From Methylophilus aquaticus (GTDB lineage Bacteria; Pseudomonadota; Gammaproteobacteria; Burkholderiales; Methylophilaceae), in assembly GCF_030769565.1 (NCBI RefSeq), contig NZ_JAVCAP010000022.1, positions 62,001-126,000 on the forward strand: a DNA stretch of 64,000 nt, given 5' to 3'. Both the position numbers and the translations under genes were made by a program. Below the pieces are notes generated by a model. That model was not told the origin of the DNA. It saw only the letters and a program-made list of their open reading frames with translations, and did no database searches. This document shows, one piece after another, positions 9,225 through 20,052 of the stretch (position 1 is its first letter; each line of letters opens with the position of its first letter).

Positions 9225-10205
9225 ATGCAAGAAGAACGTTCGCAGTCCCCGGAATTAAAAAATACTGCACCTGCACCGGATTGGGCAGTCAGTTCACTGG
9301 AAAAAATAGCGCTTGCCGGATTGCAGGAACAAAAATCCTCCAGGCGCTGGTCCATTGTATTCAAGTCGCTGACCTTTATTTATTTGTTTTTCCTGCTCAT
9401 GATGCTATTGGGATGGGTCGGCCAGAACAAGGCGGCTTCAACTGCGCACACCGCGTTGATTGATATCGCAGGCGTGATCGAGGCAGGCGGACAAGTCAAT
9501 GCCGATGCTGTGATCAGCAGTTTGAACGACGCGTATGACAACAAGGGCACCAAAGGTATTATCTTGCGGATTAACAGCCCGGGCGGCAGTCCGGTACAGG
9601 CGGGGATTATCAATGATGAAATTCACCGTCAGCGTAAACTGCATCCGGAGATTCCCGTATATGCGGTGGTCGAAGATATCTGCGCCTCAGGCGGGTACTA
9701 CATTGCCGTCGCAGCGGACAAGATCTTTGTTGATAAAGCCAGTATTGTCGGTTCTATAGGCGTATTGATGGATGGTTATGGATTTACCGAGCTGATGAAA
9801 AAAGTGGGCGTCGAACGTCGCCTGCTCACTGCCGGTGCAAACAAAGGCATGCTGGATCCTTTTTCACCAGTCAATCCCAAACAAAAAGCATTTGCACAAA
9901 CCATGCTTGACCAGATCCATCAGCAATTTATTGACGTGGTGCGTGAAGGTCGAGGCAGTCGCTTGAAAGAAAATGAAGAAACGTTCAGTGGCCTGTTCTG
10001 GAATGGCGAGGAAAGTATCAAGCTGGGTCTGGCCGATGCGCAGGGCAGTGCAGAGTTTGTGGCGCGTGAAGTGATCAAAGAATCCGAGATTGTTGATTTT
10101 ACTTATCAGGAAACAGTGGTGGATCGCTTTGCCAAACGCCTGGGCGCCAGCATGGGGCAGGCTCTGGGGACGCATGTCCAGTCACTCATTCCCACTTTGC
10201 GATAA
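9225..10205 (+). CDS. sppA: Signal peptide peptidase SppA, S49 family (short form)
   Basis: Inner-membrane serine protease that degrades cleaved signal peptides. The 326-aa protein has a cytoplasmic N-terminus, one membrane segment (about residues 47-65) and a single S49 domain. The nucleophile serine is S155 in ICASGGYYIA and the general-base lysine is probably K207 in AGANKGMLDPF, a Ser-Lys dyad as in the Bacillus-type short SppA. It follows the Rieske gene by 135 bases and may have its own promoter. The terminator at 10421-10446 ends it. Confidence 0.93.
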   Translation: MQEERSQSPELKNTAPAPDWAVSSLEKIALAGLQEQKSSRRWSIVFKSLTFIYLFFLLMMLLGWVGQNKAASTAHTALIDIAGVIEAGGQVNADAVISSLNDAYDNKGTKGIILRINSPGGSPVQAGIINDEIHRQRKLHPEIPVYAVVEDICASGGYYIAVAADKIFVDKASIVGSIGVLMDGYGFTELMKKVGVERRLLTAGANKGMLDPFSPVNPKQKAFAQTMLDQIHQQFIDVVREGRGSRLKENEETFSGLFWNGEESIKLGLADAQGSAEFVAREVIKESEIVDFTYQETVVDRFAKRLGASMGQALGTHVQSLIPTLR

Positions 10206-10420
10206 TCAGTGGTTTGACTTAAACCCAGATTTTCTATTAGGCGATTTTCAATCTACTTGAACGTCAACTTGTCCATTTTGTGTCTTTGTCTAGGCAAGTT
10301 ATCGGTCAATAGAATGACTATTGCCCTCAAATTTCCACAAAAAATCCATCAAACTGTCCAGCGTTGCCGTTTCAAGTCCTAACGGAACGTCTGGGTTAAA
10401 GAGTAATGCGCATGCAACAA

Positions 10421-10446
10421 AAAAGGGACCGTAGGTCCCTTTTTTG
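10421..10446. terminator. Bidirectional terminator between sppA and der
   Basis: Stem AAAAGGGACC/GGTCCCTTTT with a three-base loop GTA (10421-10443) is followed by further T residues on the right and preceded by A on the left. The rest of the 10206-10485 gap holds no gene that I can support. Confidence 0.85.
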
Positions 10447-10485
10447 TTTTGCCTTCTATGAGATGCAGGCCTTATATAATATGCA

Positions 10486-11916
10486 CTATTTCTTGGTTTT
10501 ATTTTTTTCGTTGCGCTCTTTCAGCTTGGCACGCATTTCATTTTTGCGTCTACGCATGGTCACCAGACCTTCCCCTTGTTTACGCTCTTCTTCTTTATCA
10601 AACGGGTTATCCCCTTGATGGTATTGCACCCGCAGCGGGGTACCGACCAATTGAAAGGCTTTTCTAAACACGCCAGCTAAGTAGCGGGTATAACTATCCT
10701 TGATATGGTCGACATGATTGCCGTGTACCACAACGATCGGTGGGTTAGAGCCGCCCTGGTGCGCATAACGCAGTTTAGGGCGGATGCCTTTGCTGATGGG
10801 TGGCTGGTGTTGAATCACCGCTTCGCCCAATACGCGGGTGATTTGCGGTGTTGCCAGTTTGACCATTGCAGCTTTGAAGGCGACATCCACCGAGTCAAAT
10901 AACTCGTTTAACCCTTTTTTGCGTAAGGCTGAAATATAGTGAAACTTGGCAAAGTCCAAAAACTGTAGCTTGCGGTCTATCTCTCGTTTAATCCAGTCAC
11001 GCTCGTCGTCTTTCAGGCCATCCCATTTATTAATGGCTACGACCAATGCACGACCAGTTTCCAGAATATAGGCAGCCACATGCGCATCCTGCTCAGTAAT
11101 GCCGTCTTGCGCATCCACCACCAAAATGGCGACATTGGCATCTTCAATCGCCTGCATGGTTTTAATCACCGAAAATTTTTCGACGGCTTCAAACACTTTG
11201 CCACGCTTGCGTACGCCAGCAGTATCAATGATGGTGTAGTCTTTGCCATTTTTTTCTAGATGAATTTCAATTGAGTCACGCGTCGTGCCCGGCTGGTCAA
11301 AAGCAATCACGCGATCTTCACCGAGCAGGGCATTTACCAGCGTTGATTTACCCACATTGGGACGGCCGACAATGGCAATCCGCGGTGCGTCATGATTTGC
11401 TGCAGTGCTTTCATCCTCTTTATCTACAATGGTTTCTAAGGCAAGCTCGACTAAATCACGTACACCTTCGCCATGGGCTGAGGAAATGGAGAGTGGCTCA
11501 CCCATGCCCAGTTCATGAAAATCGGCACTGACAATGGCTTTTTGCATGCCTTCGGTTTTATTCACCGCCAGCAATACCGGACGTTGCGCTTTGCGCAAGG
11601 TTTGCGCAATGCTGAACTCTTGTGGCGTTAACCCAGCTCTGGCATCCACTAAAAAGATAATGACGTCAGCTTCGTCAATGGCCAATAAGGTCTGTTTGGC
11701 CATTTCTTTGAGTATGCCGCTATCCGCAGTTGGCTCGAAACCACCGGTATCAATCACCAAATAGGGTTTACTCGCCCCCAAGCCGCGGCCGTAGTGGCGG
11801 TCTCGGGTCAGGCCAGGCAAGTCTGCAACCAGCGCATCACGTGATCTGGTCAGACGGTTGAAAAGGGTGGATTTGCCGACATTGGGACGGCCAACCAGAA
11901 CAATGGTAGGTAGCAT
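10486..11916 (-). CDS. der: Ribosome assembly GTPase Der (EngA)
   Basis: Essential GTPase for 50S subunit maturation. Two tandem G domains are clear: the first with [14 protein letters not shown] near residue 8 and DLPGLTRD, the second with [16 protein letters not shown] near residue 185 and [13 protein letters not shown]-like C-terminal domain follows and a lysine/arginine-rich tail ends the 476-aa protein, all typical of the family. The start codon overlaps the bamB stop (TAATG), and bamB-der is a conserved pair. Confidence 0.97.
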   Translation of the reverse strand: MLPTIVLVGRPNVGKSTLFNRLTRSRDALVADLPGLTRDRHYGRGLGASKPYLVIDTGGFEPTADSGILKEMAKQTLLAIDEADVIIFLVDARAGLTPQEFSIAQTLRKAQRPVLLAVNKTEGMQKAIVSADFHELGMGEPLSISSAHGEGVRDLVELALETIVDKEDESTAANHDAPRIAIVGRPNVGKSTLVNALLGEDRVIAFDQPGTTRDSIEIHLEKNGKDYTIIDTAGVRKRGKVFEAVEKFSVIKTMQAIEDANVAILVVDAQDGITEQDAHVAAYILETGRALVVAINKWDGLKDDERDWIKREIDRKLQFLDFAKFHYISALRKKGLNELFDSVDVAFKAAMVKLATPQITRVLGEAVIQHQPPISKGIRPKLRYAHQGGSNPPIVVVHGNHVDHIKDSYTRYLAGVFRKAFQLVGTPLRVQYHQGDNPFDKEEERKQGEGLVTMRRRKNEMRAKLKERNEKNKTKK

Positions 11917-13127
11917 TATTTAATAGAAACCGCGTATAGATTGCCGTCACGCGATTGGGCAAAGAATTGATTATTGGAGCCGGCAACGAGTGACATGACA
12001 GGTTTAGACCCAAGTTGTATGCGACCGACAAAACTACCATCATCATGGCTAAGTAAATGGACATAGCCTTCAAGATCACCGACGGCAACCACGTTGCCGA
12101 GTGCCAGAGGCACTGTCAGCAAGCGATAGCCAAGATTGGCTTGACGCCAGAAAGTTTTGCCGTTGGTATCGTCAAGCGAGTACACGGAGCCCACAGTATG
12201 GCTGATATAAATTCTTCCTGCATCCGCAGACAGACCAACATAGCTTGAAATGTCGCGGTTCCAGAGTAGCTGTCCACGTTGCCGGTCTACCGCTGCAATT
12301 TTACCCTGATAGGCCACGACATAAACGACTGGACCATCTACCACAGGCAGGCTGGTGATATCAGCAATGCGCTCAATTTCGGTGACACCCTTTGGCTGCG
12401 CCACGGTTGCTTCCCAAATCATTTTGCCAGAGTCAGCGCGAATCGCTACCAGTTTACCTCCAGGAAAACCGGCATACACTGCGCCACTGTCAACGACAAT
12501 CCCGGCTTGTGTTTTCAGTGATAGTGATGGGGTTGCCCGTTCATAAATCCATTTGCGGCGACCATCAGCGGCATCAATGCCGTAAATGTGATGGTCGCTG
12601 GTACGGACAATCACTGTACCATCATAGTAGCGAGGTTGGCCTTGTACTTCACTGGATAATACAGCACTCCACATTTTTTTGCCGCTCAGGTTTAGTGCAA
12701 CCAGATGACCCTTGCTGGTGCCCGCCAGTACCAGTCCGCCCCCTAAACCTACTGCACCACTGACAGCTTCATCCAAGGCTGTTTTCCACTGGATTTTGCC
12801 GGACTCAGCAGACAGCTGCATGACTTCACCTTCGGCATTGGCAGTGTAGAGAATGCGCTCATCAAGTACCGGCGTATAACTGAAGCGACCAGCATCTCCC
12901 ACATCCGTTGACCAGAGGATTTTTGTTTCATAAGCACTGGTGATCGGTTCCAGTTCAACTGGTGGGTTGGCTGGTTCTGCGCCAAATATGCTTTCACTTA
13001 AATTGTTTTTGATGTCGGTGAAGGAGCTACAGCCAGAAATGGCAAATGCCAACAGCACAACTGTTGGCAATGATGACCATTGATAAGCTCGCGTAAAAGC
13101 GAGTGTAGGTAAATATTTCCTGATCAT
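11916..13127 (-). CDS. bamB: Outer membrane protein assembly factor BamB
   Basis: Lipoprotein of the BAM complex that helps insert beta-barrel proteins in the outer membrane. The N-terminus is a signal peptide with the lipobox AISGC, so processing should acylate a cysteine near residue 33. The rest is a beta-propeller with repeated PQQ-like blades ([34 protein letters not shown]). Length 403 aa is normal. It sits between yfgM (3 bases upstream) and der (1-base overlap), the usual order. bamD is also in this window at 40405. Confidence 0.95.
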   Translation of the reverse strand: MIRKYLPTLAFTRAYQWSSLPTVVLLAFAISGCSSFTDIKNNLSESIFGAEPANPPVELEPITSAYETKILWSTDVGDAGRFSYTPVLDERILYTANAEGEVMQLSAESGKIQWKTALDEAVSGAVGLGGGLVLAGTSKGHLVALNLSGKKMWSAVLSSEVQGQPRYYDGTVIVRTSDHHIYGIDAADGRRKWIYERATPSLSLKTQAGIVVDSGAVYAGFPGGKLVAIRADSGKMIWEATVAQPKGVTEIERIADITSLPVVDGPVVYVVAYQGKIAAVDRQRGQLLWNRDISSYVGLSADAGRIYISHTVGSVYSLDDTNGKTFWRQANLGYRLLTVPLALGNVVAVGDLEGYVHLLSHDDGSFVGRIQLGSKPVMSLVAGSNNQFFAQSRDGNLYAVSIK

Positions 13128-13130
13128 GTG

Positions 13131-13769
13131 TTAGCCCAGCGCATCCAGCTTTTGTTGGGTCAGGTAAAATAGTTTGCCTTCCGGATCCAGGCTTTTCAGC
13201 GCATCCTGATAAGCTGCTTTGGCTTCTTTTTCCTGTTTTTTTGAGAGGTAAATATCGCCCAGCATGGCATTTTTCAGCCCATCAAAGCCGGTATCATTAA
13301 TTGCTACCAGTGTTTTTTTTGCTTCATCCAGTGCGTTGCGCTCGATCTGCAGGCCAGCCATTTCAATCGCTGCCATGTGTTGGACAGCAGGCTCTTTCGA
13401 TTCTTTCATTGCCCACTGCAATTGCGCTTCCGCTTTATCAGTCTGCTTGGCCTCATGGAGTGCACGTGCTGCAAACAAGGCTGCACGCCCTGCATAAGGG
13501 GTCATGCTGTAGTCTTTTTCCAGTGTCTGCGCCTCTGCCAGAATGCTGTCAGCCTTTTTGCTATCCACTTCAAGCAACGAAGTGCTGACCAGTGTTTGGT
13601 AGGCGTTGGATGCCGCCGTAGCCTTGCTGTTCATCCATGTCTGGTAGCCTTGCCAGCCACCATAGATGACGAGTGCTGCAATCACCAAACGCGTGGCCAG
13701 TTTACCGTTTTTATTCCACCAGGCTCTGAACTCGTCCAGTTGTTCCTGTTCTTCCAAATCATAAGCCAT
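13131..13769 (-). CDS. yfgM: YfgM family TPR protein (SecYEG-associated periplasmic chaperone)
   Basis: Membrane-anchored protein with a short cytoplasmic start (MAYDLEEQEQLDEFRAWW), one membrane helix (LVIAALVIYGGWQGY) and a periplasmic alpha-helical TPR domain. In E. coli YfgM works with PpiD at the SecYEG translocon. The 212-aa length fits. The frame also allows an ATG two codons upstream (13775), but the family begins at the second methionine. It is the upstream partner of bamB and der. In the usual order hisS comes directly before it; here three other genes lie between them. Confidence 0.88.
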   Translation of the reverse strand: MAYDLEEQEQLDEFRAWWNKNGKLATRLVIAALVIYGGWQGYQTWMNSKATAASNAYQTLVSTSLLEVDSKKADSILAEAQTLEKDYSMTPYAGRAALFAARALHEAKQTDKAEAQLQWAMKESKEPAVQHMAAIEMAGLQIERNALDEAKKTLVAINDTGFDGLKNAMLGDIYLSKKQEKEAKAAYQDALKSLDPEGKLFYLTQQKLDALG

Positions 13770-13811
13770 AACCAATACCTGTTATTTATTCTTTAAATGA
13801 AGTGCTGAACA

Positions 13812-14621
13812 TTAGGCGATGGCAACACGTTTTGCGTGGCCGGGAATCGCGTTCAGCAATTGTTGAGTGTAAATTTCCTGGGGTGCATTATAAATGTTTT
13901 CTACGCTTCCTTGCTCAATTACTTTGCCTTTTTGCATCACCATGACTTCGTCGGCAATATGTCTGACCACGCGCAAGTCGTGGGTGATAAACAAATAACT
14001 GAGGCCCATTTCAGTTTGCAGCTGTTTAAGCAACAGCAAAATTTGCGCTTGCACAGAAACGTCGAGCGCCGAGACCGGCTCGTCACAAATGACCAGTTTG
14101 GGTTGCAAAATAAGTGCGCGCGCAATGCCGATGCGCTGGCGTTGCCCGCCCGAAAATTGATGTGGAAATTTTGGGCTATCTTCCGCCTTGAGGCCTACTT
14201 TTTCCAGCATATGCATGACTTGATCACGTTGCTGCCTGGCGTTGCCTACGCCATGAATGACCAGACCTTCGGCAATAATTTCGCCTATGCGCATACGTGG
14301 ATTGAGTGAAGCAAACGGGTCCTGAAACACCATCTGGATATGTTTGCGCGCATGGCGCAAGGCCTGTTTGTCCATTGACAGAAAATCCTGCTGATCAAAA
14401 ATGACCTGGCCGCTGTCGAGCGGCAGCAAGCGCATCAGCCCCCTCGCCAAGGTCGATTTCCCACTGCCTGATTCACCGACCACTGCGAGTGTCGTGCCCC
14501 GTTTCAATTGCAGGCTGACATCATCCAGAGCGCGAATGCGCGTCTTCTGCAGTCCCAGGGTGCCGCTGTGCTGGCTATACGTTTTAACCAGATGATGGGC
14601 TTGCAGAATCAAATCAGACAT
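13812..14621 (-). CDS. Peptide/nickel-type ABC transporter ATP-binding protein (OppF/DppF-like)
   Basis: ATPase subunit of a peptide-type importer, 269 aa. Walker A is GESGSGKSTLARG, the signature is FSGGQRQRIGIARAL, and Walker B is LVICDEPVSALD; the H-loop is LFITHDLRVV. The N-terminus has the OppF-type long first strand (LVKTYSQHSGTLG). The frame is open further upstream to 14792, but that part lies inside the preceding gene; the ATG at 14621 gives the family start. It follows its OppD-like partner by 10 bases. In YejF-type systems the two ATPases are fused; here they are separate. Confidence 0.88.
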   Translation of the reverse strand: MSDLILQAHHLVKTYSQHSGTLGLQKTRIRALDDVSLQLKRGTTLAVVGESGSGKSTLARGLMRLLPLDSGQVIFDQQDFLSMDKQALRHARKHIQMVFQDPFASLNPRMRIGEIIAEGLVIHGVGNARQQRDQVMHMLEKVGLKAEDSPKFPHQFSGGQRQRIGIARALILQPKLVICDEPVSALDVSVQAQILLLLKQLQTEMGLSYLFITHDLRVVRHIADEVMVMQKGKVIEQGSVENIYNAPQEIYTQQLLNAIPGHAKRVAIA

Positions 14622-14631
14622 GGCGATATTC

Positions 14632-15456
14632 TCATGCAGGCGTGAGCCAGTCATAACGTATGGGTTGCAGCTGCTTTTTACCTTCTGCATCCGGCACACA
14701 GGCAAGCAGGGCACGCGTGTAGGGGTGTTGTGGTTGATTGAGCACTTGTGACACCGGGCCGCGCTCGACAATCTCCCCCCTGAACATAACAATCACGTCA
14801 TCCGCAATGTCTGCCACCACGCCGAAATCATGCGTGATAAACAGCATGGCCATTTGCATCCGGTCTTTTAAGGCGTCAAGCAAACGTAACACCTGTGCCT
14901 GCACGGTCACATCTAGTGCCGTGGTCGGTTCGTCCGCAATCAGCAGGGCGGGTTCGCAGGCGATGCTCATGGCAATCATCACGCGCTGGCGCTGGCCGCC
15001 GGACAGTTCATCCGGATAACTGTCTGCACGCGCTGGATCAATGCCTACCTGTGTCATCAGGGAGGCCACTTTTTGCTTGAGTGCACTGCCTTTCAGGCCG
15101 ATGTGTATCTGTAAAGGTTCGCCAATCTGGAAGCCGACTGTCAACACCGGATTAAGCGAGGTCATGGGTTCCTGAAAGATCATGCCAATTTGTTTACCAC
15201 GGATACATTGCATCTGCGCATTATCCAGGCGACTGATGTCCTGGCCTTCAAACAGAACGCGCCCCTGCATCACCAGTTGTTTGGACAATAGCTGCATGAT
15301 GCTGAGTGCGGTCAGACTTTTGCCGCTGCCCGACTCGCCGACAATACACGTGGTTTTGCCGCGCGCCAGCGATAGTGAGATATTCTTGACCAGCATGTGC
15401 TGCGGGTCATTGCGTGGCGAAATGCCAAGATGTTCTATGCGCAGCAGTTCAGTCAT
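14632..15456 (-). CDS. Peptide/nickel-type ABC transporter ATP-binding protein (OppD/DppD-like)
   Basis: First ATPase of the pair, 274 aa. Walker A is GESGSGKSLTALS, signature LSGGQRQRVMIAMS, Walker B LLIADEPTTALD, H-loop FITHDFGVVADI. The C-terminal NQPQHPYTRALLACVP segment is typical of OppD/DppD proteins, although the cysteine-rich oligopeptide extension is not evident. The start overlaps the stop of the SIMPL gene by 4 bases (ATGA). No permease or substrate-binding protein gene is nearby, so this ATPase pair must either use membrane subunits encoded elsewhere or have a different role. Confidence 0.88.
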   Translation of the reverse strand: MTELLRIEHLGISPRNDPQHMLVKNISLSLARGKTTCIVGESGSGKSLTALSIMQLLSKQLVMQGRVLFEGQDISRLDNAQMQCIRGKQIGMIFQEPMTSLNPVLTVGFQIGEPLQIHIGLKGSALKQKVASLMTQVGIDPARADSYPDELSGGQRQRVMIAMSIACEPALLIADEPTTALDVTVQAQVLRLLDALKDRMQMAMLFITHDFGVVADIADDVIVMFRGEIVERGPVSQVLNQPQHPYTRALLACVPDAEGKKQLQPIRYDWLTPA

Positions 15457-16208
15457 TCGATGCTGTAGACCACAGTCACGACGACACGGGCCAGTTTGTC
15501 TATGGTGGATTTGTCATAAATGCCGCCGTAGCTGTTGTCACTATCATCACCGCCGGTCGCCGATAAGATATAAAAAGCGCCCTGACTGGCAGACTTCATC
15601 ACGCCAACGTTGACACCGTCCTGCTTAACAAATTCTGTGGCACGGGTGCGCGCATTTTTGGTAGCCTCTGCAATCAATGACATTTTAACGGCTTCCAGAT
15701 TGCTGACCAGAAACTCGGGAGGCTGCGAGGTCACCGGATGGTTGTCAGCACGCAGGCTTAATATGGCCTGATTGGCAGCAGTGATTTTGCCAAGGTCATT
15801 ACTGGTGATGTGGACATTCTGATAGCCCTCAAAGCCGCGCTGCACTTGTCGCGGATTATCGTGTATATACTCTTCTTCGTAATGCGGCCCCAGTGTCTGT
15901 ACGTCTACACTGCGTGTGCTCTTGTCCAGACCTTGCTGGTCGAGAAATGCTTCCAGTACTGCACGTTCCCGGTCGATCGCTTTAATGGTTTCTGCCTGGG
16001 TAGGCGCAGTGACAGAGAGGCTGATCGTCCATTGCGCGCGGTCAGCTTTCACCGGCTTTTCTGCCAGACCCTTTACCGTGATGCTTTGCTGGCTGGAAAC
16101 GGCATGTTTGGCCTGCACACCGAGTATAAATGCAGCTGAAGCCATGCCCAATGCCAGCAGCAAACCCAACACGGTCATTGCATTGAAAAACTGCTTCTGT
16201 TCAGACAT
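15453..16208 (-). CDS. SIMPL domain (DUF541) periplasmic protein
   Basis: 251-aa protein with an N-terminal membrane anchor or signal segment (AMTVLGLLLALGMASAAFILG) and a SIMPL/DUF541 domain, including ITVKGLAEKPVKADRAQWTISL and a late NARTRATEFVKQDG segment. Members of this family form ring-shaped assemblies in the periplasm or outer membrane; their role is unsettled, and stress links have been reported. The ATG at 16208 has GGGGAGGTAAG just upstream and is preferred over the start nine codons earlier. It is translationally coupled to the OppD-like ATPase and lies 38 bases after hisS. Confidence 0.82.
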   Translation of the reverse strand: MSEQKQFFNAMTVLGLLLALGMASAAFILGVQAKHAVSSQQSITVKGLAEKPVKADRAQWTISLSVTAPTQAETIKAIDRERAVLEAFLDQQGLDKSTRSVDVQTLGPHYEEEYIHDNPRQVQRGFEGYQNVHITSNDLGKITAANQAILSLRADNHPVTSQPPEFLVSNLEAVKMSLIAEATKNARTRATEFVKQDGVNVGVMKSASQGAFYILSATGGDDSDNSYGGIYDKSTIDKLARVVVTVVYSIE

Positions 16209-16246
16209 CTTACCTCCCCGGATTGACTGTAGCAAAGTTGCCTGTG

Positions 16247-17506
16247 TTAAGTGGGTTGCACGTGCTGGAGTACCTGATCGAGCAGCAGACGTACCTGGTC
16301 GCCCTGACCCTGCATTGGCTTCAGGCTGATTTCGTCGGCCATCGCCTCGTCATCACCCAAAATAGCGGCGTAACGTGCGCCGCTCCGGTCAGCCTTTTTC
16401 ATTTGCGACTTAAAGCTGCCGCCTCCAGCATGTAACACCACATTCAACCCCATACTACGCAGGCTTTCGGCAACGGTAAAAGCTTTTTGTTCTGCCAGGG
16501 TGCCCACATTCACCAGATAAATATCCGGACTGTTGCTGGCAACAACACCGTATTCCTGCATCAGTAAAAATACGCGCTCAAGGCCAATGCCAAAACCACA
16601 GGCCGGCGTGGCATTGCCACCGATGCGTTCGACCAGTGTGTCGTAACGCCCACCTCCGGCGATGGTTCCTTGTGCCCCCAATTTGGTGGTGACCCATTCA
16701 AATACGGTGCGGTTGTAGTAATCGAGACCACGTACCAGGCGGTGGTTGATGGTATAGGCAATTCGGGCTCCAGTCAGCAGTGCACACAAGCGTGAGAAAT
16801 GTTCTTTGGAAGCCTCGCCCAGCACATCCATCAGCTTTGGGGCGCCTTCGCATATGGCTTGCATGCGTGGATTCTTGCTATCCAGAATACGCAATGGATT
16901 GCTTTGGAGGCGACGCTTGGCATCCTCATCCAGACCATCCATATGCTGCTCAAAATAGGCAATGAGTGTTTGGCGGTAAAGCCCACGTTCATCCGCATCG
17001 CCAATGCTGTTAATCTGCAATTCCACATCCTGGATGCCAAGGGCTTGCCACAGGCGCGCCAGCATGACAATTTGTTCGGCATCCACGTCCGGGCCATCAA
17101 ATCCAAATGCCTCCACACCAATCTGGTGAAACTGGCGCTGGCGGCCTTTTTGTACGTTTTCGTGGCGGAACATCGGCCCCATGTACCACAGGCGCTGTGG
17201 CCCATTGTAGGTGAGGTTGTGTTCGACCACCGCACGCACGCACCCCGCGGTACCCTCCGGGCGCAAGGTCAGCTTGTCGCCGTTGAGCGCATCTTCCCAG
17301 GCATACATTTCTTTTTCGACGATATCGGTATGTTCACCTACGCTGCGCACAAACAGTTCGGTGGGTTCTACCAGCGGCATGCGGATATTGTTGTAGCCAT
17401 ACTGGCTCAAAATTCGGCGGGCTGTGTCTTCCAGTTTAAACCAGAGCGGAGTGGCTTCCGGCAGAATGTCGTAAAAGCCTTTGATGGATTGAAATTTTTG
17501 ACTCAT
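16247..17506 (-). CDS. hisS: Histidyl-tRNA synthetase
   Basis: Class II aminoacyl-tRNA synthetase that charges tRNA-His. The 419-aa protein starts with KGFYDILP, has motif 2 around YMGPMFRHENVQKGRQRQFHQ, the histidine-specific RGLDYYNRTVFEW, and the motif 3 region GFGIGLERVFLL, followed by the anticodon-binding domain. It follows ispG by 30 bases, the conserved ispG-hisS pair. Confidence 0.97.
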   Translation of the reverse strand: MSQKFQSIKGFYDILPEATPLWFKLEDTARRILSQYGYNNIRMPLVEPTELFVRSVGEHTDIVEKEMYAWEDALNGDKLTLRPEGTAGCVRAVVEHNLTYNGPQRLWYMGPMFRHENVQKGRQRQFHQIGVEAFGFDGPDVDAEQIVMLARLWQALGIQDVELQINSIGDADERGLYRQTLIAYFEQHMDGLDEDAKRRLQSNPLRILDSKNPRMQAICEGAPKLMDVLGEASKEHFSRLCALLTGARIAYTINHRLVRGLDYYNRTVFEWVTTKLGAQGTIAGGGRYDTLVERIGGNATPACGFGIGLERVFLLMQEYGVVASNSPDIYLVNVGTLAEQKAFTVAESLRSMGLNVVLHAGGGSFKSQMKKADRSGARYAAILGDDEAMADEISLKPMQGQGDQVRLLLDQVLQHVQPT

Positions 17507-17536
17507 GTTTTCTGAAGAGATGTTTTGTATTGAGGG

Positions 17537-18817
17537 CTAAGCCGCAATGATAGGGATCACAGCCGGTCTGACTGCATGTAGCTTGCCACCTTCGGCATAA
17601 TGGGTGCGGACATACTCGTCCACGATCTGTTGAAATTCCTGTGCGATATGGTCACCTTTCAGCGTGACCGTTTTTTCGCCATCGACAAACACTGGCGCCA
17701 CAGGGGTTTCGCCAGTCCCCGGCAGGCTGATTCCAATATTCGCCAGTTTGGATTCGCCGGGGCCGTTCACCACGCAGCCCATGACGGCCACATTGAGATT
17801 TTCTACACCCGGATACTGGCTGCGCCATACCGGCATTTGCTGTCTGAGCCAGCTCTGGATTTGCATGGCCAGTTCCTGAAAATAGGTGCTGGTGGTGCGG
17901 CCGCAACCCGGGCAGGCGGTGACCAGTGGTGTAAATGAGCGGATGCCCATGGTTTGCAGGATCTCCTGCGCAACGACCACTTCTTTGGTGCGTGATTCAT
18001 TGGGTTCCGGGGTCAGCGAGACACGGATCGTATCGCCGATGCCCTGTTGCAACAAAATGGCCAGTGCTGCGGTAGAGGCGACAATCCCTTTGGAGCCCAT
18101 GCCTGCTTCGGTCAGGCCCAAATGCAGGGGGTATTCACAACGCGCGCCAAGGTCGGTATAGACTTTGACCAAGTCTTGCACATTGCTGACTTTGCAGGAA
18201 ATGATGATCTGGTTCGGGTCCAGGCCCAAATCCACGGCTTGCTGCGCACTTTCCAGGGCCGACTGAATCAAGGCCTCACGCATCAGCGCATCGGCAGCCA
18301 GTGGTTCAGTCAGTTTGGCGTTGTCATCCATCATTTGCGCCATTTTGGCTTGGTCAAGACTGCCCCAGTTGACGCCAATGCGCACGGATTTTTTATAATG
18401 AATAGCCGCTTCAATCATGGCGGCAAACTGCTCGTCACGTTTGCTGCCTTTGCCTACATTGCCAGGATTGATGCGGTATTTGGCCAATGCCTCTGCACAG
18501 TCTGGATAGGCCTGCAGCAGTTTGTGACCATTAAAATGAAAGTCACCCACCAGCGGCACATTGCAGCCCAGCGTATCCAGACCTTTGCGTATGGTGGCCA
18601 CTTGGGCGGCAGCTTCAGCCGAATTGACGGTAATGCGCACAACTTCGGAACCGGCTTGCCAGAGCGCATAAACCTGAGCAATGGTGACTTGTGCATCCGC
18701 TGTATCGGTATTGGTCATGCTTTGAACCACTACCGGCGAAGAAGGGGTGTTATACAGGCCGCCGCCTACTGCGACATGACCTATCATGACCTGACGGGTA
18801 TTTCTGCGTTGTAACAT
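17537..18817 (-). CDS. ispG: 4-hydroxy-3-methylbut-2-en-1-yl diphosphate synthase (GcpE)
   Basis: Penultimate enzyme of the MEP isoprenoid pathway, a [4Fe-4S] protein that converts MEcPP to HMBPP. The 426-aa protein has the TIM-barrel start with [13 protein letters not shown] and the cluster cysteines in [11 protein letters not shown] and [10 protein letters not shown]. The N-terminus [13 protein letters not shown] fits the family. It starts 2 bases after the rodZ stop. Confidence 0.97.
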   Translation of the reverse strand: MLQRRNTRQVMIGHVAVGGGLYNTPSSPVVVQSMTNTDTADAQVTIAQVYALWQAGSEVVRITVNSAEAAAQVATIRKGLDTLGCNVPLVGDFHFNGHKLLQAYPDCAEALAKYRINPGNVGKGSKRDEQFAAMIEAAIHYKKSVRIGVNWGSLDQAKMAQMMDDNAKLTEPLAADALMREALIQSALESAQQAVDLGLDPNQIIISCKVSNVQDLVKVYTDLGARCEYPLHLGLTEAGMGSKGIVASTAALAILLQQGIGDTIRVSLTPEPNESRTKEVVVAQEILQTMGIRSFTPLVTACPGCGRTTSTYFQELAMQIQSWLRQQMPVWRSQYPGVENLNVAVMGCVVNGPGESKLANIGISLPGTGETPVAPVFVDGEKTVTLKGDHIAQEFQQIVDEYVRTHYAEGGKLHAVRPAVIPIIAA

Positions 18818-18819
18818 GA

Positions 18820-20043
18820 TTATTTGAGCTGGATACGCGCCACGCGTCCGCGTGTCGCTTGTGATAAATCATAAGGCTGGTTATCAATGCTTAGCTGGGT
18901 GCCGCTGGCATGACCCACTGTGATACTGAGTGGCTTTTCTACTGTAATAGATCGCTCGGTTCCGGCAGTCAGCACTTCGCTAAATACTTTGTTACCTTGT
19001 CCATCTTCAACTCTGATCCAGGAGTCTTCAGTAACTTTAAATGCCAATTGCGTTTTTGTCGGATTTACCGCCTTGAGTGTCGTCAAGGGCGTATTGCTGG
19101 CAGCAGGCGTAGGTGTGCTGACCACAGTGTTTTCCAATGGCTGACCGGACAGCGTTGCAGGCGTTGATGCTGTTTCATGAACGGGCTGACCTTCGCCTGA
19201 GATCGCAGGTGTTGTTTCCGCTGGCCCACCCTCAACGACCGGGGCGGGTTGAATATTATTGTTGGCAGACTCTTCAATTGGTGTGGTGACCGCAGGAGCA
19301 GGCAATTCAATATGTTCGGCTGATTGACTGATATTTCCCGCATCTAGTGGCAAGGTGGCCTCTTTTTGGGTTTGCGGCTTAATATGGTTGATATAAAAAT
19401 AGGTCAGAATAGACAGCAGCAGCAAAAAAATCAACAGGTTGATATAGCGCTGTGGCCGCACAGGGCGATGTGTTTTTCCAATCACCGAGGTGTTGGCATT
19501 TGATTTCACACTGAGTGGTAACGGGGCTTCTGTTGGCACCAGTCGTTGATAAGCCGCCAGAATGGGTTCCGCTTCAACTTTTAATAATCGTGCATAGTTG
19601 CGAATGAAGCCGCGCACAATGCTTTGCTGCGGAAGCTTGGCAAAGTCGTCTTGTTCAATGGCCTGAATTTGACTGATGCCCAGTCGAAGTTGACCGGACA
19701 CTTCGTGGATGCTGAGTCCCAATGCTTCGCGTGCCGCCTTTAACTGGCCACCACACGCAGACCCTGTAATGATCACTGCGGGCGCTTGTGTGGGCGCGTT
19801 TTCCATGGCCATGGCGGCCGCATACTCTTCCGGAGCCTGCGTGTGTGCAGTTTCGGTATTGGGCATGTCTGTGGCGTCGGCTATCATAGAGGGCAAATGA
19901 ATATCAGAGTGCTGCATATCAGCAGCCACCTGAAAAGCCTGTTCTGACATTTTTTCGGTGTCAGCTTTGCGCTTGCGTGTGCGCTTGGGCTTGTCTGCGC
20001 CTGTAGGGGCTTCAGTACCGACCTTTGCTTGATCCTCTGCCAT
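18820..20043 (-). CDS. rodZ: RodZ-like cytoskeletal helix-turn-helix membrane protein
   Basis: Inner-membrane protein that links MreB to cell shape. Order in the 407-aa protein: a variable acidic and basic N-terminus (about 90 residues, longer than usual), an Xre/Cro-type HTH ([21 protein letters not shown]), one membrane helix ([19 protein letters not shown]), a Pro/Thr-rich periplasmic linker, and a C-terminal DUF4115 domain with [16 protein letters not shown]. The position between pilW and ispG is the classical one for rodZ. Confidence 0.9.
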   Translation of the reverse strand: MAEDQAKVGTEAPTGADKPKRTRKRKADTEKMSEQAFQVAADMQHSDIHLPSMIADATDMPNTETAHTQAPEEYAAAMAMENAPTQAPAVIITGSACGGQLKAAREALGLSIHEVSGQLRLGISQIQAIEQDDFAKLPQQSIVRGFIRNYARLLKVEAEPILAAYQRLVPTEAPLPLSVKSNANTSVIGKTHRPVRPQRYINLLIFLLLLSILTYFYINHIKPQTQKEATLPLDAGNISQSAEHIELPAPAVTTPIEESANNNIQPAPVVEGGPAETTPAISGEGQPVHETASTPATLSGQPLENTVVSTPTPAASNTPLTTLKAVNPTKTQLAFKVTEDSWIRVEDGQGNKVFSEVLTAGTERSITVEKPLSITVGHASGTQLSIDNQPYDLSQATRGRVARIQLK

Positions 20044-20052
20044 AACCTGCGA

